Source: Castellaniella sp. MT123
Lineage (GTDB): Bacteria; Pseudomonadota; Gammaproteobacteria; Burkholderiales; Burkholderiaceae_B
Assembly: GCF_039614765.1 (NCBI RefSeq)
Contig: NZ_CP154879.1
Location: 1,550,001-1,614,000 of the forward strand
Length of the DNA: 64,000 bases
Reading direction: 5' to 3'
This document shows positions 45,811 to 55,750 of the stretch, one piece after another. The notes beneath the pieces are model-generated. The model was not told where the DNA came from and searched no databases. It saw nothing but the letters and a program-made list of their open reading frames with translations. Position 1 is the stretch's first letter. Each line of letters starts with the position of its first letter. Both the position numbers and the translations under genes were made by a program.

Positions 45811-48558
45811 ATGAAACGACTGAAATCCTTCCTTTCCCTGCTGGTACTGTTCCTGCCCCTGGCGATCGCTACGCCTTGCCTTGCACAGGCCAAGACACCC
45901 CCCGGCATCACGCCGGTGGTCATGATCGAAGGCATCGCGGAATACCACCTGGCCAACGGCCTGCAGGTGCTGCTCGCCCCTGATGATTCCCGCGCCCAGA
46001 CGACCGTGAACATGAGCTACAAGGTCGGCTCACGCAACGAGGGCGCCGGCGAGACCGGCATGGCGCACCTGCTGGAACACCTGCTGTTCCGCGGCAGCCC
46101 GAAACACCCCGACGCGTTGGCCGAATTTTCCCGGCGCGGCCTGGCCGCCAACGGATCCACTTCGACCGACCTGACCAACTACTACGCCACGTTCTCCAGC
46201 AACCCGGACACCTTGCGCTGGTATCTGTCCTGGCAGGCCGATGCCATGCTGAATTCCCGCATCAGCCGCGCCGATCTGGATGCGGAAATGCCCGTGGTGC
46301 GCAATGAAATGGAGCGTGGCGAAAACAGCCCATTCAGCATGCTGCTGCAGCAGACCGACGCCGCCGCCTATGTCTGGCATCCCTATGGCCGCAGTGTCAT
46401 CGGCGCGCGATCCGACGTGGAACACGTCGACGTGGCGCAGCTGCAGGCGTTCTACCACCGCTACTATCAGCCGGACAATGCCGTCCTGATCGTGACGGGC
46501 CGCTTCGACACGCAACAGGTGCTGCAGTGGATCGCCCAGGACTTTGGCCCCATGGTCAGGCCGACCCGCGTGCTGCCACCGGAATACACGGTCGAGCCGG
46601 TCCAGCAAGGCGCGCGCGCCACCACCCTGCGCCGCATCGGCGGCAGCCCGATCGCGATCGCGCAGTATCACTTCCCGGAAGCGACCAGCGACGTCTTCAC
46701 GGCGCTGTCGATGGGCACCGACATGCTGGCGGATACGCCGGCCGGACCACTCTATCAGTCTTTGGTAAAAAGTGGCCAGGCCAGCAGCGTCTTCGGCTTT
46801 GCGCGGGCCATGCAGCAGCCCGGTTACGCGGTGTTTGGCGCCCAGCTGCAGCCGGATGCCGACCCTCAGGCAGCCCTGAAGATACTGGAACAGACCCTGG
46901 AATCCGGCGGGATCGATCAGCTGGATCAGACCGCCCTGGACCGCAACCGGACCGCCTGGCTGAACCAGTGGAAACAGATCTACAACCAGCCCGCCAGCCT
47001 GGCCGACGCCCTGTCCAACGCGGTATCCAGAGGCGACTGGCGGCTGTTGTTCATCGAACCATTGCGTGTGCGCGCCCTGACGCTCGATTCGATCCGTACG
47101 GAATTGAAAACCTGGCTGCTGCCCAGCAACCGCACCAGCGGCCTGTACCTGCCGACCCCCGATCCAAAGTATGCACCGGCCGCCCCCGCCGCGGACCTGA
47201 AGCCCTGGATCGAGCAACTGAAGACCGGGACGACCCGCCCCACCGTGGCGACCTTCGATACCGATCCCCAGGCGATCGACGCCACCACGCAGCGCAGCGC
47301 CCTGACGCTGCCCAACGGGACCGTGTCGATGGCATTGCTGCCCAAGGCGACCCCGGGCGACCAGGTGCATGGTTTCCTGCGCCTGCACTTCGGCTCGGTC
47401 GAGCAGATGAAAGGCCTCGGCCTGGTGCCGTCGATGACCGCCGCGATGCTGCTACGGGGCACCGACGATATGTCGCGCCAGCAGATCGAGGATCGGCTCA
47501 ATGCCCTGGACTCCGAACTGGCCTTCAACGACGAAGGCAACACCTTGACCGTCTCGCTGCGCAGTTCCCGCGAACACCTGCCGGAACTGCTGAAGCTGGT
47601 CTTCCACCTGCTACGCCACCCGTCGTTCCCCGCGACGGAACTGGCGGAGATCCAGCGCAGTCTGACTACCAACATCGAAAACGAAGCCGTCAGCCCGTCG
47701 TATCTGGTGCGCAATGCGCTGCAACGCCACGGACAGCCCTGGAAACCGGAGGACATCCGCTATACGCCCACAGCCCAGGAAATGCTGGCACAGACGAAAA
47801 CGCTGACGCGGGATCAGCTGCTGAAATTCCACGACCGCTTCTACGGCGCGGGCGGCATGACGGTTTCGCTGGTCGGCGACTTCGACCCGAAAGCACTCCA
47901 GGACACCCTGCGCGACGCGCTGTCAGGCTGGCACCAGGCGCCAGCCTACGTCCGGATTCCTGACCCCTGGTATGCGGTGGCGCCCAAGACCTTCGAGATT
48001 CCAGCCCCAGGCAAGGCCAACGCCAACTACCTGGCCACCCTGCCGCTGAAACTGCAGGATACGGACCCGCGCTGGCCCGCCCTGATGCTGGCCAATTACC
48101 TGCTGGGAGGGTCCGAGGATTCCCGCCTATGGCAAAGCATCCGCGTCAAGCAGGGCCTGTCCTATGGGGTCGGCAGCAATCTACGGGCATCGGCCTTCGA
48201 GCCGTCCGGCGCCTGGACGCTGTTTGCCACCATGGCATCGCAGAACGCCCAGACGCTGCAACAGGCGATGCGCGCCACCCTCGATGCCACGCTGAAATCC
48301 GGCTTCACACAGCAGGATGTCGATCAGGGCGTGACGTCCCTGGTGAATTACCTGCAGTTGGGCCGGTCCAGCGACACCTGGCTGGCCGACCGCTGGCTGG
48401 ATTACCTGGAAACCGGGCGTAGCTTCGCCTGGCAGCAGCACATCATCGACCAGCTGAAGGCACTGAAGGCGGATCAGGTGAACGATGCCATGCGGACCTT
48501 GCTCAAGCCCGACGACCTGAGCATCGCGGTGGCGGCCGATTCGCATCCGAAACATTAG
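45811..48558 (+). CDS. M16-family (pitrilysin-like) zinc peptidase, periplasmic
   Basis: A 915-residue two-half peptidase. A signal peptide (residues 1-26, cleaved near PCLAQA) directs it to the periplasm. The first M16 domain has the inverted zinc motif HLLEH near residue 84 with the downstream glutamate region EMPVVRNEMERGE, followed by the inactive middle domains and a C-terminal M16 repeat (NYLLGGSEDSRLWQSIR, GLSYGVGSNL). Enzymes of this type degrade peptides inside a chamber formed by the two halves. It is monocistronic and shares a terminator with the convergent dnaJ. Confidence 0.93.
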   Translation: MKRLKSFLSLLVLFLPLAIATPCLAQAKTPPGITPVVMIEGIAEYHLANGLQVLLAPDDSRAQTTVNMSYKVGSRNEGAGETGMAHLLEHLLFRGSPKHPDALAEFSRRGLAANGSTSTDLTNYYATFSSNPDTLRWYLSWQADAMLNSRISRADLDAEMPVVRNEMERGENSPFSMLLQQTDAAAYVWHPYGRSVIGARSDVEHVDVAQLQAFYHRYYQPDNAVLIVTGRFDTQQVLQWIAQDFGPMVRPTRVLPPEYTVEPVQQGARATTLRRIGGSPIAIAQYHFPEATSDVFTALSMGTDMLADTPAGPLYQSLVKSGQASSVFGFARAMQQPGYAVFGAQLQPDADPQAALKILEQTLESGGIDQLDQTALDRNRTAWLNQWKQIYNQPASLADALSNAVSRGDWRLLFIEPLRVRALTLDSIRTELKTWLLPSNRTSGLYLPTPDPKYAPAAPAADLKPWIEQLKTGTTRPTVATFDTDPQAIDATTQRSALTLPNGTVSMALLPKATPGDQVHGFLRLHFGSVEQMKGLGLVPSMTAAMLLRGTDDMSRQQIEDRLNALDSELAFNDEGNTLTVSLRSSREHLPELLKLVFHLLRHPSFPATELAEIQRSLTTNIENEAVSPSYLVRNALQRHGQPWKPEDIRYTPTAQEMLAQTKTLTRDQLLKFHDRFYGAGGMTVSLVGDFDPKALQDTLRDALSGWHQAPAYVRIPDPWYAVAPKTFEIPAPGKANANYLATLPLKLQDTDPRWPALMLANYLLGGSEDSRLWQSIRVKQGLSYGVGSNLRASAFEPSGAWTLFATMASQNAQTLQQAMRATLDATLKSGFTQQDVDQGVTSLVNYLQLGRSSDTWLADRWLDYLETGRSFAWQQHIIDQLKALKADQVNDAMRTLLKPDDLSIAVAADSHPKH

Positions 48559-48564
48559 ACGGAA

Positions 48565-48599
48565 AAGCCCCGCCACCGGGTCATCCGGAGGCGGGGCTT
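48565..48599. terminator. Bidirectional terminator between the M16 peptidase gene and dnaJ
   Basis: AAGCCCCGCC (48565-48574) pairs with GGCGGGGCTT (48590-48599); an AAAA run on the left gives a T run on the minus strand. It ends the dnaJ message and, less strongly, the peptidase message. Confidence 0.75.
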
Positions 48600-48624
48600 C
48601 CAAGAAAGCCGTTCAGCGAACGAT

Positions 48625-49755
48625 TCAGGAAAAGAAGCTCTTCACCTTGTCCGTCCAGGACTCGCTTTTGGGCGAATGGCGGTCGCCGCCGCTGGTCAAG
48701 GATGTCTCGAACTGACGCAGCAGGGCTTTCTGTTCGTCATTCAGACGCACCGGCGTTTCCACGGCGACGTGACAGTACAGGTCGCCGGGATAGCTGGACC
48801 GGATCCCCTTGATGCCCTTGCCACGCAGGCGGAAGGTCTTGCCCGTCTGGGTGCCTTCGGGGATGGTGATCTCGCCGCGCCCTGAGAGCGTAGGCACTTC
48901 CAGGGTGCCGCCCAATGCCGCCTTGGTGAAGGGGATGGTCAGTTCGCAGTGCAGATCCTCGCCGTCGCGCTGGAAGATGCCATGCGGCTTGATGCGGATT
49001 TCGACGAACAGGTCGCCCGGAGGCCCACCGTTGACGCCAGGTTCACCGTTGCCGGACGACCGGATGCGCATGCCGTCGTCGATCCCCGCCGGGATCTTGA
49101 CCTGCAGGGTCTTGTTCTTGCGGATGCGGCCCACCCCGTCGCATTCCGCGCAAGGGTTGGGAATTTCCTTGCCGCTGCCGTGACAGGTCGGGCAGGTCTG
49201 CTGCACGCTGAAAAAGCCCTGCTGCATGCGCACCGCGCCGCTGCCGCCGCAAGTGTGGCAGGTATGTGGAGTGGTGCCCGGCTTGGCCCCGGAACCATGA
49301 CAGGTGTCGCAGGTTTCCCAACTGGGGATACGGATTTCCGTATCGAAGCCGCTGGCCGCCTGCTCCAGGCTGATTTCCAGGTTGTACTTCAGATCGGCGC
49401 CGCGATAGACCTGCGGCCCGCCACCGCCCCGACGGCCACCCGCGCCACCGAAGATCTCGCCAAAGATGTCGCCAAAGGCATCAGCAAAACCGCCCGCCCC
49501 GCCCATGCCGGCACCGGCCGCTGCATTGGGATCCACGCCCGCATGACCGAACCGGTCATAGGCCGCGCGCTTTTCGGCGTCGGACAGCATCTCGTAGGCT
49601 TCCTTCGCCTCTTTGAACTTGTCCTCCGCTTCCTTGCTGTCCGGGTTGCGGTCCGGATGGTATTTCATGGCCAGCTTGCGGTAGGCCTTGCGGATGTCGT
49701 CATCCGAGGCGTTCTTGGCGACCCCCAGGATTTCGTAAAAATCTCGTTTTGCCAT
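48625..49755 (-). CDS. dnaJ: Chaperone protein DnaJ
   Basis: Co-chaperone of 376 residues that stimulates DnaK ATPase and delivers unfolded substrates. It has the J domain (residues 1-70 with HPD in [16 protein letters not shown]), a Gly-rich region, and four zinc-finger repeats ([32 protein letters not shown]). The C-terminal substrate-binding domains follow. It lies downstream of dnaK in the order grpE-dnaK-dnaJ, separated by 146 bp that contain hairpins but no recognisable heat-shock promoter, so it is probably transcribed by read-through from dnaK. Confidence 0.97.
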   Translation of the reverse strand: MAKRDFYEILGVAKNASDDDIRKAYRKLAMKYHPDRNPDSKEAEDKFKEAKEAYEMLSDAEKRAAYDRFGHAGVDPNAAAGAGMGGAGGFADAFGDIFGEIFGGAGGRRGGGGPQVYRGADLKYNLEISLEQAASGFDTEIRIPSWETCDTCHGSGAKPGTTPHTCHTCGGSGAVRMQQGFFSVQQTCPTCHGSGKEIPNPCAECDGVGRIRKNKTLQVKIPAGIDDGMRIRSSGNGEPGVNGGPPGDLFVEIRIKPHGIFQRDGEDLHCELTIPFTKAALGGTLEVPTLSGRGEITIPEGTQTGKTFRLRGKGIKGIRSSYPGDLYCHVAVETPVRLNDEQKALLRQFETSLTSGGDRHSPKSESWTDKVKSFFS

Positions 49756-49857
49756 AGATGTCGATTGCCTGCGCTATGCGCTGCTCATTGAAGGACACAA
49801 GCCCGGACCGGCGAAAACGCCAGGGCCGGGCATCTGCATGCGGGTGAACCGCCATGA

Positions 49858-49884
49858 TCCGGACCGGCACGAGACCAGTCCGGA
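49858..49884 (-). terminator. Hairpin in the dnaK-dnaJ gap
   Basis: TCCGGAC (49858-49864) pairs with GTCCGGA (49878-49884) 17 bp after the dnaK stop. A second GC hairpin, GCCCGG ... GGCG-AAAA-CGCC ... CCGGGC, stands at 49801-49831. Neither has a T run; they may lower dnaJ expression relative to dnaK. Confidence 0.4.
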
Positions 49885-49901
49885 CACAGGCGGATCCACG
49901 A

Positions 49902-51824
49902 TCAGTCGCGCTTCACTTCCTTGAAGTCGGCATCGACGACATTGTCGTCGGCCGGCTTCGCGCCATCCGCCGCAGCGGCGCCTTCGGCAGCTGCCTTGGC
50001 CTGCATGTCGGCATACATCTTTTCGCCCAACTTCTGCGATGCCGTGGACAGGGCTTCGACCTTGGCGTCGATGGCGGCCTTGTCGTCGCCCTTGACGGCT
50101 TCTTCCAGGTCCTTGATCGCCGACTCGATGGCGTCCTTTTCGGCCGCCTCGAGCTTGTCGCCGTATTCCGTCAGGGACTTGCGCGTGGCATGGACCAGAC
50201 CGTCGGCCTGGTTGCGCGATTGTGCCAGTTCGGCAACGCGGTGATCTTCCTCGGCATTGGCCTCGGCGTCCTTCACCATGCGCTCGATCTCGTCCTCGGT
50301 CAGCCCGGAGCTGGCCTTGATCGTGATCTTGTTTTCCTTGCCGGTGCCCTTGTCCTTGGCCGACACATGCAGGATGCCGTTGGCGTCGATGTCGAACGTG
50401 ACCTCGATCTGCGGCAGGCCGCGCGGCGCGGGCGGGATACCTTCCAGGTTGAATTCGCCCAGCCCCTTGTTGCCGGCGGCCACTTCGCGCTCGCCCTGGA
50501 AGACCTTGATCGTCACGGCCGGCTGATTGTCATCGGCCGTCGAGAACACCTGCGAGAAACGCGTCGGAATCGTGGTGTTCTTCTTGATCATCTTGGTCAT
50601 CACGCCGCCCATGGTTTCGATGCCCAGGGACAGCGGGGTCACGTCCAGCAACAGCACGTCCTTGCGGTCGCCCGACAGCACGGAACCCTGGATCGCGGCA
50701 CCGGCGGCCACGGCCTCGTCGGGGTTCACGTCCTTGCGCGGATCACGGCCGAAGAATTCCTTGACCTTCTCCTGGACCTTGGGCATACGGGTCATGCCGC
50801 CGACCAGGATCACGTCGTCGATCTCGGAGACCTTGATGCCGGCGTCCTTGATGGCGGTGCGGCAGGGCTCGATCGTGCGTTCGATCAGGTCTTCGACCAG
50901 CGCCTCGAGCTTCGAGCGGGTGATCTTCAGATTCAGGTGCTTCGGACCGGACTGATCCGCCGTGATGTACGGCAGGTTGATTTCGGTCTGCTGCGTCGAG
51001 GAGAGTTCGATCTTGGCCTTCTCGGCGGCTTCCTTCAGGCGCTGCATGGCCAGCACGTCCTTGGACAGGTCGACGCCGGATTCCTTCTTGAATTCGTCGA
51101 TGATGTAATTGATGATGCGCAGATCGAAGTCTTCGCCGCCCAGGAAGGTGTCACCGTTGGTGGACAGGACTTCGAACTGCTTTTCACCGTCCACGTCGGC
51201 GATTTCGATGATGGACACGTCGAACGTGCCGCCACCCAGGTCATACACCACGATCTTGCGGTCGCCGCGCTCGGACTTGTCCAGGCCGAAGGCCAGGGCG
51301 GCCGCGGTCGGTTCGTTGATGATGCGTTTGACTTCCAGACCCGCGATGCGGCCGGCGTCCTTGGTGGCTTGGCGTTGGCTGTCGTTGAAGTAGGCCGGCA
51401 CCGTGATCACGGCTTCGGTGACTTCCTCGCCCAGGTAGTCTTCGGCGGTCTTTTTCATCTTGCGCAGGATGTCGGCCGACACCTGCGGCGGGGCGAGATT
51501 CTTGTCCTGCGCCTCGACCCAGGCGTCACCGTTGTCGGCCTTGAGGATCTTGTAGGGCATCAGATTGATGTCCTTTTGCACGGCCTTTTCGTCGAACTTG
51601 CGACCGATCAGACGCTTGACGGCGTAGATGGTGTTCTTGGGGTTGGTCACCGCCTGGCGTTTGGCCGGCGCGCCGACCAGGACCTCGCCGTCCTGCATGT
51701 AGGCCACGATGGACGGCGTGGTGCGGGCGCCTTCGGAGTTTTCAATGATCTGGACCTTGGCGCCGTCCAGCACAGCCACACAGCTGTTGGTCGTACCCAG
51801 GTCGATCCCGATGATCTTGCTCAT
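49902..51824 (-). CDS. dnaK: Chaperone protein DnaK (Hsp70)
   Basis: Hsp70 of 640 residues: the ATPase domain begins [19 protein letters not shown] and contains [20 protein letters not shown] and [16 protein letters not shown]; the substrate-binding domain and lid follow. The C-terminus ends with the co-chaperone-binding acidic tail ([10 protein letters not shown]). It uses ATP to fold nascent and damaged proteins with DnaJ and GrpE. A sigma-32-type promoter lies 56-83 bp upstream of its start, so it can be heat-induced independently of grpE. Confidence 0.98.
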   Translation of the reverse strand: MSKIIGIDLGTTNSCVAVLDGAKVQIIENSEGARTTPSIVAYMQDGEVLVGAPAKRQAVTNPKNTIYAVKRLIGRKFDEKAVQKDINLMPYKILKADNGDAWVEAQDKNLAPPQVSADILRKMKKTAEDYLGEEVTEAVITVPAYFNDSQRQATKDAGRIAGLEVKRIINEPTAAALAFGLDKSERGDRKIVVYDLGGGTFDVSIIEIADVDGEKQFEVLSTNGDTFLGGEDFDLRIINYIIDEFKKESGVDLSKDVLAMQRLKEAAEKAKIELSSTQQTEINLPYITADQSGPKHLNLKITRSKLEALVEDLIERTIEPCRTAIKDAGIKVSEIDDVILVGGMTRMPKVQEKVKEFFGRDPRKDVNPDEAVAAGAAIQGSVLSGDRKDVLLLDVTPLSLGIETMGGVMTKMIKKNTTIPTRFSQVFSTADDNQPAVTIKVFQGEREVAAGNKGLGEFNLEGIPPAPRGLPQIEVTFDIDANGILHVSAKDKGTGKENKITIKASSGLTEDEIERMVKDAEANAEEDHRVAELAQSRNQADGLVHATRKSLTEYGDKLEAAEKDAIESAIKDLEEAVKGDDKAAIDAKVEALSTASQKLGEKMYADMQAKAAAEGAAAADGAKPADDNVVDADFKEVKRD

Positions 51825-51879
51825 GTTTGATCCTGTCGATATTTGAGGGAGGTGCGGGACTGACCCGCCAATGTTTCTG

Positions 51880-51907
51880 ATGTGGGGCTGGCGGACCCGA
51901 TTTCAAG
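51880..51907 (-). promoter_or_regulatory. Sigma-32 (heat-shock) promoter of dnaK
   Basis: On the minus strand CTTGAAA (51907-51901), 13 bp, then CCCCACAT (51887-51880). This closely matches the RpoH consensus CTTGAAA-N11-16-CCCCATNT and lies 56 bp before the dnaK ATG. Confidence 0.75.
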
Positions 51908-51968
51908 ACAAGGCCGGAAATTTTCCGGATGCCTGCCGACCGGGCCGCGCCATGCGGCGTCTGAGGAC

Positions 51969-52553
51969 TCAGCCCTGCCCGGCCGATACCATCACCAGCG
52001 CCGGACGCAGCACGCGGTCCGCGATCAGATAGCCTTTTTGCAGGGTCTGGGCAACCAAGCCCTGGGCATGTTCCGAAGGTACCGTCGAAATTGCCTGATG
52101 ACGATGCGGATCGAAAGTCTCGCCCGGCTGTGGTGCGATTTCCCGCATCTGGTTTCGTTCGAACGCCGTGTTGAGCTGGCGCAACGTGGCTTCGACGCCG
52201 TGCTTCCAGTCGTCCGCCGTCTGGCCTTCCTGAGCCAGCGCCGCTTCCAGGCTGTCACACACGGGAATCAGGCTTTCGGCGAAGGATTCGGTGCCGAACT
52301 TGCGGGCCTTGGCCACGTCTTCCTGGGCGCGGCGGCGTACGTTTTCGACTTCGGCGTGGGCGCGCAGCAATTGGTCGTGATATTCGGTGATCTTGGCCTG
52401 AGCCTCGGCCAGCAGCGCGGCGAGGTCCTCGCCGGATTGAGCAGCCGCGGACTCGGCGGATGCAGCGCCGGGGGCATCAGGGGTTTCGGCCGAACCCCGA
52501 GGCGCGGCGCCGGGCGCGGCTTTAGGGTCCAAGTCTTCCTGGGGTGCCGACAT
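51969..52553 (-). CDS. grpE: Nucleotide exchange factor GrpE
   Basis: A 194-residue GrpE: acidic, Ala-rich N-terminus, a long coiled-coil helix (QAKITEYHDQLLRAHAEVEN, continuing RRRAQEDVAKA) and the beta domain with the family signature FDPHRHQAISTVP ... TLQKGYLIADRVLRPALV. It releases ADP from DnaK. The ATG at 52553 (MSAPQED) gives normal length; the longer frame to 52595 is not needed. A perfect sigma-32 promoter lies upstream. It precedes dnaK by 144 bp. Confidence 0.96.
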   Translation of the reverse strand: MSAPQEDLDPKAAPGAAPRGSAETPDAPGAASAESAAAQSGEDLAALLAEAQAKITEYHDQLLRAHAEVENVRRRAQEDVAKARKFGTESFAESLIPVCDSLEAALAQEGQTADDWKHGVEATLRQLNTAFERNQMREIAPQPGETFDPHRHQAISTVPSEHAQGLVAQTLQKGYLIADRVLRPALVMVSAGQG

Positions 52554-52593
52554 GGTGAATTCTCCAAAAACAGATGAATGCGAATGTTTTGTC

Positions 52594-52622
52594 ATATGGG
52601 GGGGTGAAACGGTGATTTCAAG
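52594..52622 (-). promoter_or_regulatory. Sigma-32 (heat-shock) promoter of grpE
   Basis: On the minus strand CTTGAAA (52622-52616), 14 bp, then CCCCATAT (52601-52594), an essentially perfect RpoH consensus, 41 bp before the grpE ATG. It contains no CIRCE-like inverted repeat. Confidence 0.82.
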
Positions 52623-52641
52623 ACCCCGATCCGAGGGCTGA

Positions 52642-53688
52642 CTACGTCCACCCGGCCAGATTGCGGGCGATCAGGCCGGCGAATCCCCGCACCCAACCGG
52701 GATCCGCGTTCAGACAGGGGATGTAGTGGAATTCGCGCCCGCCCGCCGCCAGAAAAGCCCTGCGGCAGCCCAGATTGATCTCTTCCAGGGTTTCTAGGCA
52801 GTCCGCCAGAAACCCGGGGCAGAGCACGTCGACACGGGCCACGCCTTCGCGCCCCCAGGCTTCGAGCGTTGCCTGCGTATATGGCTGCAACCAGGGCGCG
52901 GCACCGAAGCGGCTCTGAAAACTGACGTACAGACGCTGGCCGTCAGCACCCAACCGTGTGCGCAGCGCGGCCGCCGTCCGCATGCAGTCGCGAAAATACG
53001 GGTCTCCGCGCTGCACACAGGACTGCGGCAGGCCATGGAAACTGAGCAGCAGGCGGTCCGCGGGCCCAACCTGTTCCCAATGCGTCCGGATGGACTGATG
53101 CAAGGCCTCGATGTAGGCGGAATCCTGAGGGAAGCGGTCCAGAACCCGCAGGGTCGGTTGATGGCGCAGATGCGCCAGATGGGCGTTGACCGCATCCACG
53201 GCGGTGGCCGTGGTGCTGGCGGCATACTGCGGATACAGGGGCGCCACCAGGATGCGGCCGCAGCCGGCGGCCATCAGGGCATCCAGCCGGCCGGCGATGG
53301 CGGGCTGGCCGTAGCGCATCGCCAGTTCGACCCGGACGTCCAAGCCCTGGTCCCGCAAGGTCTGCGCGACGCCCTCGGCCAGGTCCTGCCCATGCACCAG
53401 CAGCGGTGAGCCGCGTTCCAGCCAGATTTCGGCGTATTTCGGCGCGATCACCGCCGGTCTGCGGGTGAGCACGAACAGGCGCAAAATGATCTGCCACAAC
53501 CAGGAGGGCAGCTCTACCACGCGCGGATCGGACAGGAATTCCGCCAGGTAGCGGCGCACAGCCGCCGGGGTGGGGGCGTCCGGCGTACCCAGGTTGACCA
53601 GCAGCACGCCCAACGGCCCGCGATCCGGCCCGGCGGCGTCGGGATCCAGAGCGCGCGGATCCGGTGTGTCGGAAATGAAACGTGTCAT
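52642..53688 (-). CDS. hemH: Ferrochelatase
   Basis: Last step of protohaem synthesis: inserts ferrous iron into protoporphyrin IX. The 348-residue product has GVLLVNLGTPDAPTPAAVRR, the substrate region RYGQPAI, VAPLYPQYAASTTATAVD, the metal-site histidine in LLSFHGLPQS, and the late VDVLCPGFLADCLETLEEI with the second catalytic Glu. I start at ATG 53688; a GTG at 53703 overlaps the hrcA stop (GTGA) and would couple translation. It is downstream of hrcA on the same strand. Confidence 0.95.
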   Translation of the reverse strand: MTRFISDTPDPRALDPDAAGPDRGPLGVLLVNLGTPDAPTPAAVRRYLAEFLSDPRVVELPSWLWQIILRLFVLTRRPAVIAPKYAEIWLERGSPLLVHGQDLAEGVAQTLRDQGLDVRVELAMRYGQPAIAGRLDALMAAGCGRILVAPLYPQYAASTTATAVDAVNAHLAHLRHQPTLRVLDRFPQDSAYIEALHQSIRTHWEQVGPADRLLLSFHGLPQSCVQRGDPYFRDCMRTAAALRTRLGADGQRLYVSFQSRFGAAPWLQPYTQATLEAWGREGVARVDVLCPGFLADCLETLEEINLGCRRAFLAAGGREFHYIPCLNADPGWVRGFAGLIARNLAGWT

Positions 53689-53699
53689 GAAATCAAATA

Positions 53700-54713
53700 T
53701 CACAATGCTGCTTGGCCGAGCGCATTGGACAACATCCGCGCCGTGATGTCCACGATGGGGATGACCCGCTCGTAGGCCATGCGGCTGGGACCGATCACAC
53801 CCAGCGTGCCGATGACCTGCCCGTCGACGCCATAAGGCGCCGTGATTACCGACACGTCTTCCAGCGGCACCAGGCGCGAATCGCCGCCGATGTAGATCTG
53901 CACGCCCTGCGCGTGGCTGGACACGTCCAGCAGGTGCAGCAGATCGGTCTTCTGTTCGAACAAGGCGAACAGCCGGCGCAAGCGGTCCATGTCGGCCGTC
54001 ATTTCGGAGACTTCCAGCAGCTTGCCCTCGCCCGAGATCACGACCGACTCGTCCACCGTGTCCGGCGACCCGATGCCGGCGTCGACCGCCTGCTGCATCA
54101 GCCGGGTGATGTCGGATTTCAGGGAGGCCAGTTCGTCCGCCAGCGACAGACGGACCTCGTGGAAGGACTTGCCGGAGAAATGCCGGTTGAAAAAATTCGA
54201 GGCTTCCAGGAGTTCGATTTCGGTGTATTCACGTGGCACGAACAGGATGCGGTTCTGCACATCCCCGTTGGGCGTGACGATGATCAGCAGCACGCGCTTG
54301 TCCGACAGACGGATGAATTCGATGTGGCGAAACACCTGCGTGCGCTTGGGCGTGAGCACCACGCCGGCGAACTGCGACAGGTTCGACAGCAGCGAGGCCG
54401 CCGCCATCACGGCCCGCCCCGGCTCGGCCGCCGGCAGGCAGTCGGCGATCTGCAGGTTGGGGCTGAGTTCGTAGGGCCGCACGGTCAGCAGGCTATCGAC
54501 GAACATGCGGTAACCACGCGGCGTGGGGATGCGCCCCGCCGACGTATGCGGGCTGTGAATCAGGCCCAGGTCTTCCAGGTCGGCCATGACGTTGCGGATC
54601 GTTGCCGGCGACAGGTCGAAGACCTTGGACAAGGTACGCGACCCTACGGGCTGGCCGTCCGCGATGTAGCGTTCCACCAGCGTTTTCAGCAATGCTTTGG
54701 CTCGATCATCCAT
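53700..54713 (-). CDS. hrcA: Heat-inducible transcription repressor HrcA
   Basis: Repressor of class I heat-shock genes, which binds CIRCE (TTAGCACTC-N9-GAGTGCTAA) and is stabilised by GroEL. The 337-residue product has the winged helix near the N-terminus ([20 protein letters not shown] then [19 protein letters not shown]) and the long C-terminal dimerisation and GAF-like part ([36 protein letters not shown]). Starts at 54713 and 54728 are both plausible. No CIRCE was seen anywhere in this window, so its targets (for example groESL) must lie elsewhere. It is divergent from nadK. Confidence 0.95.
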   Translation of the reverse strand: MDDRAKALLKTLVERYIADGQPVGSRTLSKVFDLSPATIRNVMADLEDLGLIHSPHTSAGRIPTPRGYRMFVDSLLTVRPYELSPNLQIADCLPAAEPGRAVMAAASLLSNLSQFAGVVLTPKRTQVFRHIEFIRLSDKRVLLIIVTPNGDVQNRILFVPREYTEIELLEASNFFNRHFSGKSFHEVRLSLADELASLKSDITRLMQQAVDAGIGSPDTVDESVVISGEGKLLEVSEMTADMDRLRRLFALFEQKTDLLHLLDVSSHAQGVQIYIGGDSRLVPLEDVSVITAPYGVDGQVIGTLGVIGPSRMAYERVIPIVDITARMLSNALGQAAL

Positions 54714-54832
54714 GTCCAGTTCATCCATCGTCCGGGACAACCACGACACACCGGCACCGGCGGGTGTGCTTTCATCCCCCTATAATCGGGTACTCCTTAT
54801 TATTCCATTAATTGCGCGAGGCACTGGGTTCC

Positions 54833-55744
54833 ATGCACTTCAACACCGTGGCCCTGGTCGGCCGCTACCAGGACAGCGGCCTGGATGCGCCCCTGCGGCG
54901 CCTGGGATCGGTCCTGCAGGCGGCGGGCTGCGCCGTCCTGGTCGAAGCCGAGACGGGCCGCAACAGCGGCGTGCACGATTTCCAGCTGGCTTCCTACGCA
55001 GACATCGGGACACGCGCCGATCTGGTCATCATCATGGGCGGCGACGGTACCATGCTGGCGGCAGCCCGGCAGCTGGCGACCTTCGACGTCCCCCTGATCG
55101 GCATCAACCACGGCCGCCTGGGCTTCATCACCGACATCCCGTTGGGCAACGCCGACGAGGCCATCACCGGCATCCTGAATGGCGCCTATGTGCAGGACGA
55201 ACGCACGCTGCTCGAAGGCCGCGTCATGCGCGGCGACCAGGAAATGGTCGCGGGGCTAGCCCTGAACGACGTCATCATCAACCGCGCCGGGCGCGGCGGC
55301 ATGATCGAACTACGGGTCGAGTGCAATGGCGTCTTCATGCACAGCCAGCGCGCCGACGGCCTGATCATCGCCACCCCCACGGGCTCGACGGCCTATGCCC
55401 TGTCGGCTGGGGGGCCCATCCTGCACCCTCAGGTCAATGCGCTGGTGCTGGTGCCCGTCGCGCCCCAGACCCTGTCGAACCGGCCCATCACCCTGCCGGA
55501 AGACTCGCTGTTGAACATCACCATCCGTGCGCTCGGCCGGGTGGAAACGGGCGCCAGCGTGCACTTCGACATGCAGACCCTGTCCAACTGCCAGGAAGGC
55601 GACCGCATCGATGTGCGGCGCAGCCCGCACCGGGTACGCTTCCTGCACCCGCAGGGCTACAGCTATTTTTCCACCCTGCGCAGCAAACTGAACTGGAACC
55701 GGATGCTGCATCCCTGGGACGACCCCGACGACAGCCCCCGCTAA
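54833..55744 (+). CDS. nadK: NAD kinase
   Basis: Phosphorylates NAD to NADP using ATP or polyphosphate. The 303-residue product has the catalytic GGDGT motif in LVIIMGGDGTMLAAARQL, INHGRLGFITDI, the NE/D motif ALNDVIINR and the Gly-rich TPTGSTAYALSAGGPILHP. The ATG at 54833 is preferred to the one seven codons upstream. It is divergent from hrcA (a TATAAT at 54781 may be its -10) and is followed after 6 bp by recN, an arrangement common in Betaproteobacteria. Confidence 0.96.
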   Translation: MHFNTVALVGRYQDSGLDAPLRRLGSVLQAAGCAVLVEAETGRNSGVHDFQLASYADIGTRADLVIIMGGDGTMLAAARQLATFDVPLIGINHGRLGFITDIPLGNADEAITGILNGAYVQDERTLLEGRVMRGDQEMVAGLALNDVIINRAGRGGMIELRVECNGVFMHSQRADGLIIATPTGSTAYALSAGGPILHPQVNALVLVPVAPQTLSNRPITLPEDSLLNITIRALGRVETGASVHFDMQTLSNCQEGDRIDVRRSPHRVRFLHPQGYSYFSTLRSKLNWNRMLHPWDDPDDSPR

Positions 55745-55750
55745 GGCCCT

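Noticed and set aside
49854-51830. 658-codon plus-strand frame over dnaK
   Set aside because: Known kind of artefact opposite dnaK; low-complexity Gly/His/Asp composition and no start signals.
52605-52620. TGAAACGGTGATTTCA resembling the LacI-type operator
   Set aside because: The centre is GGTG rather than CG and it is explained by the sigma-32 promoter of grpE.
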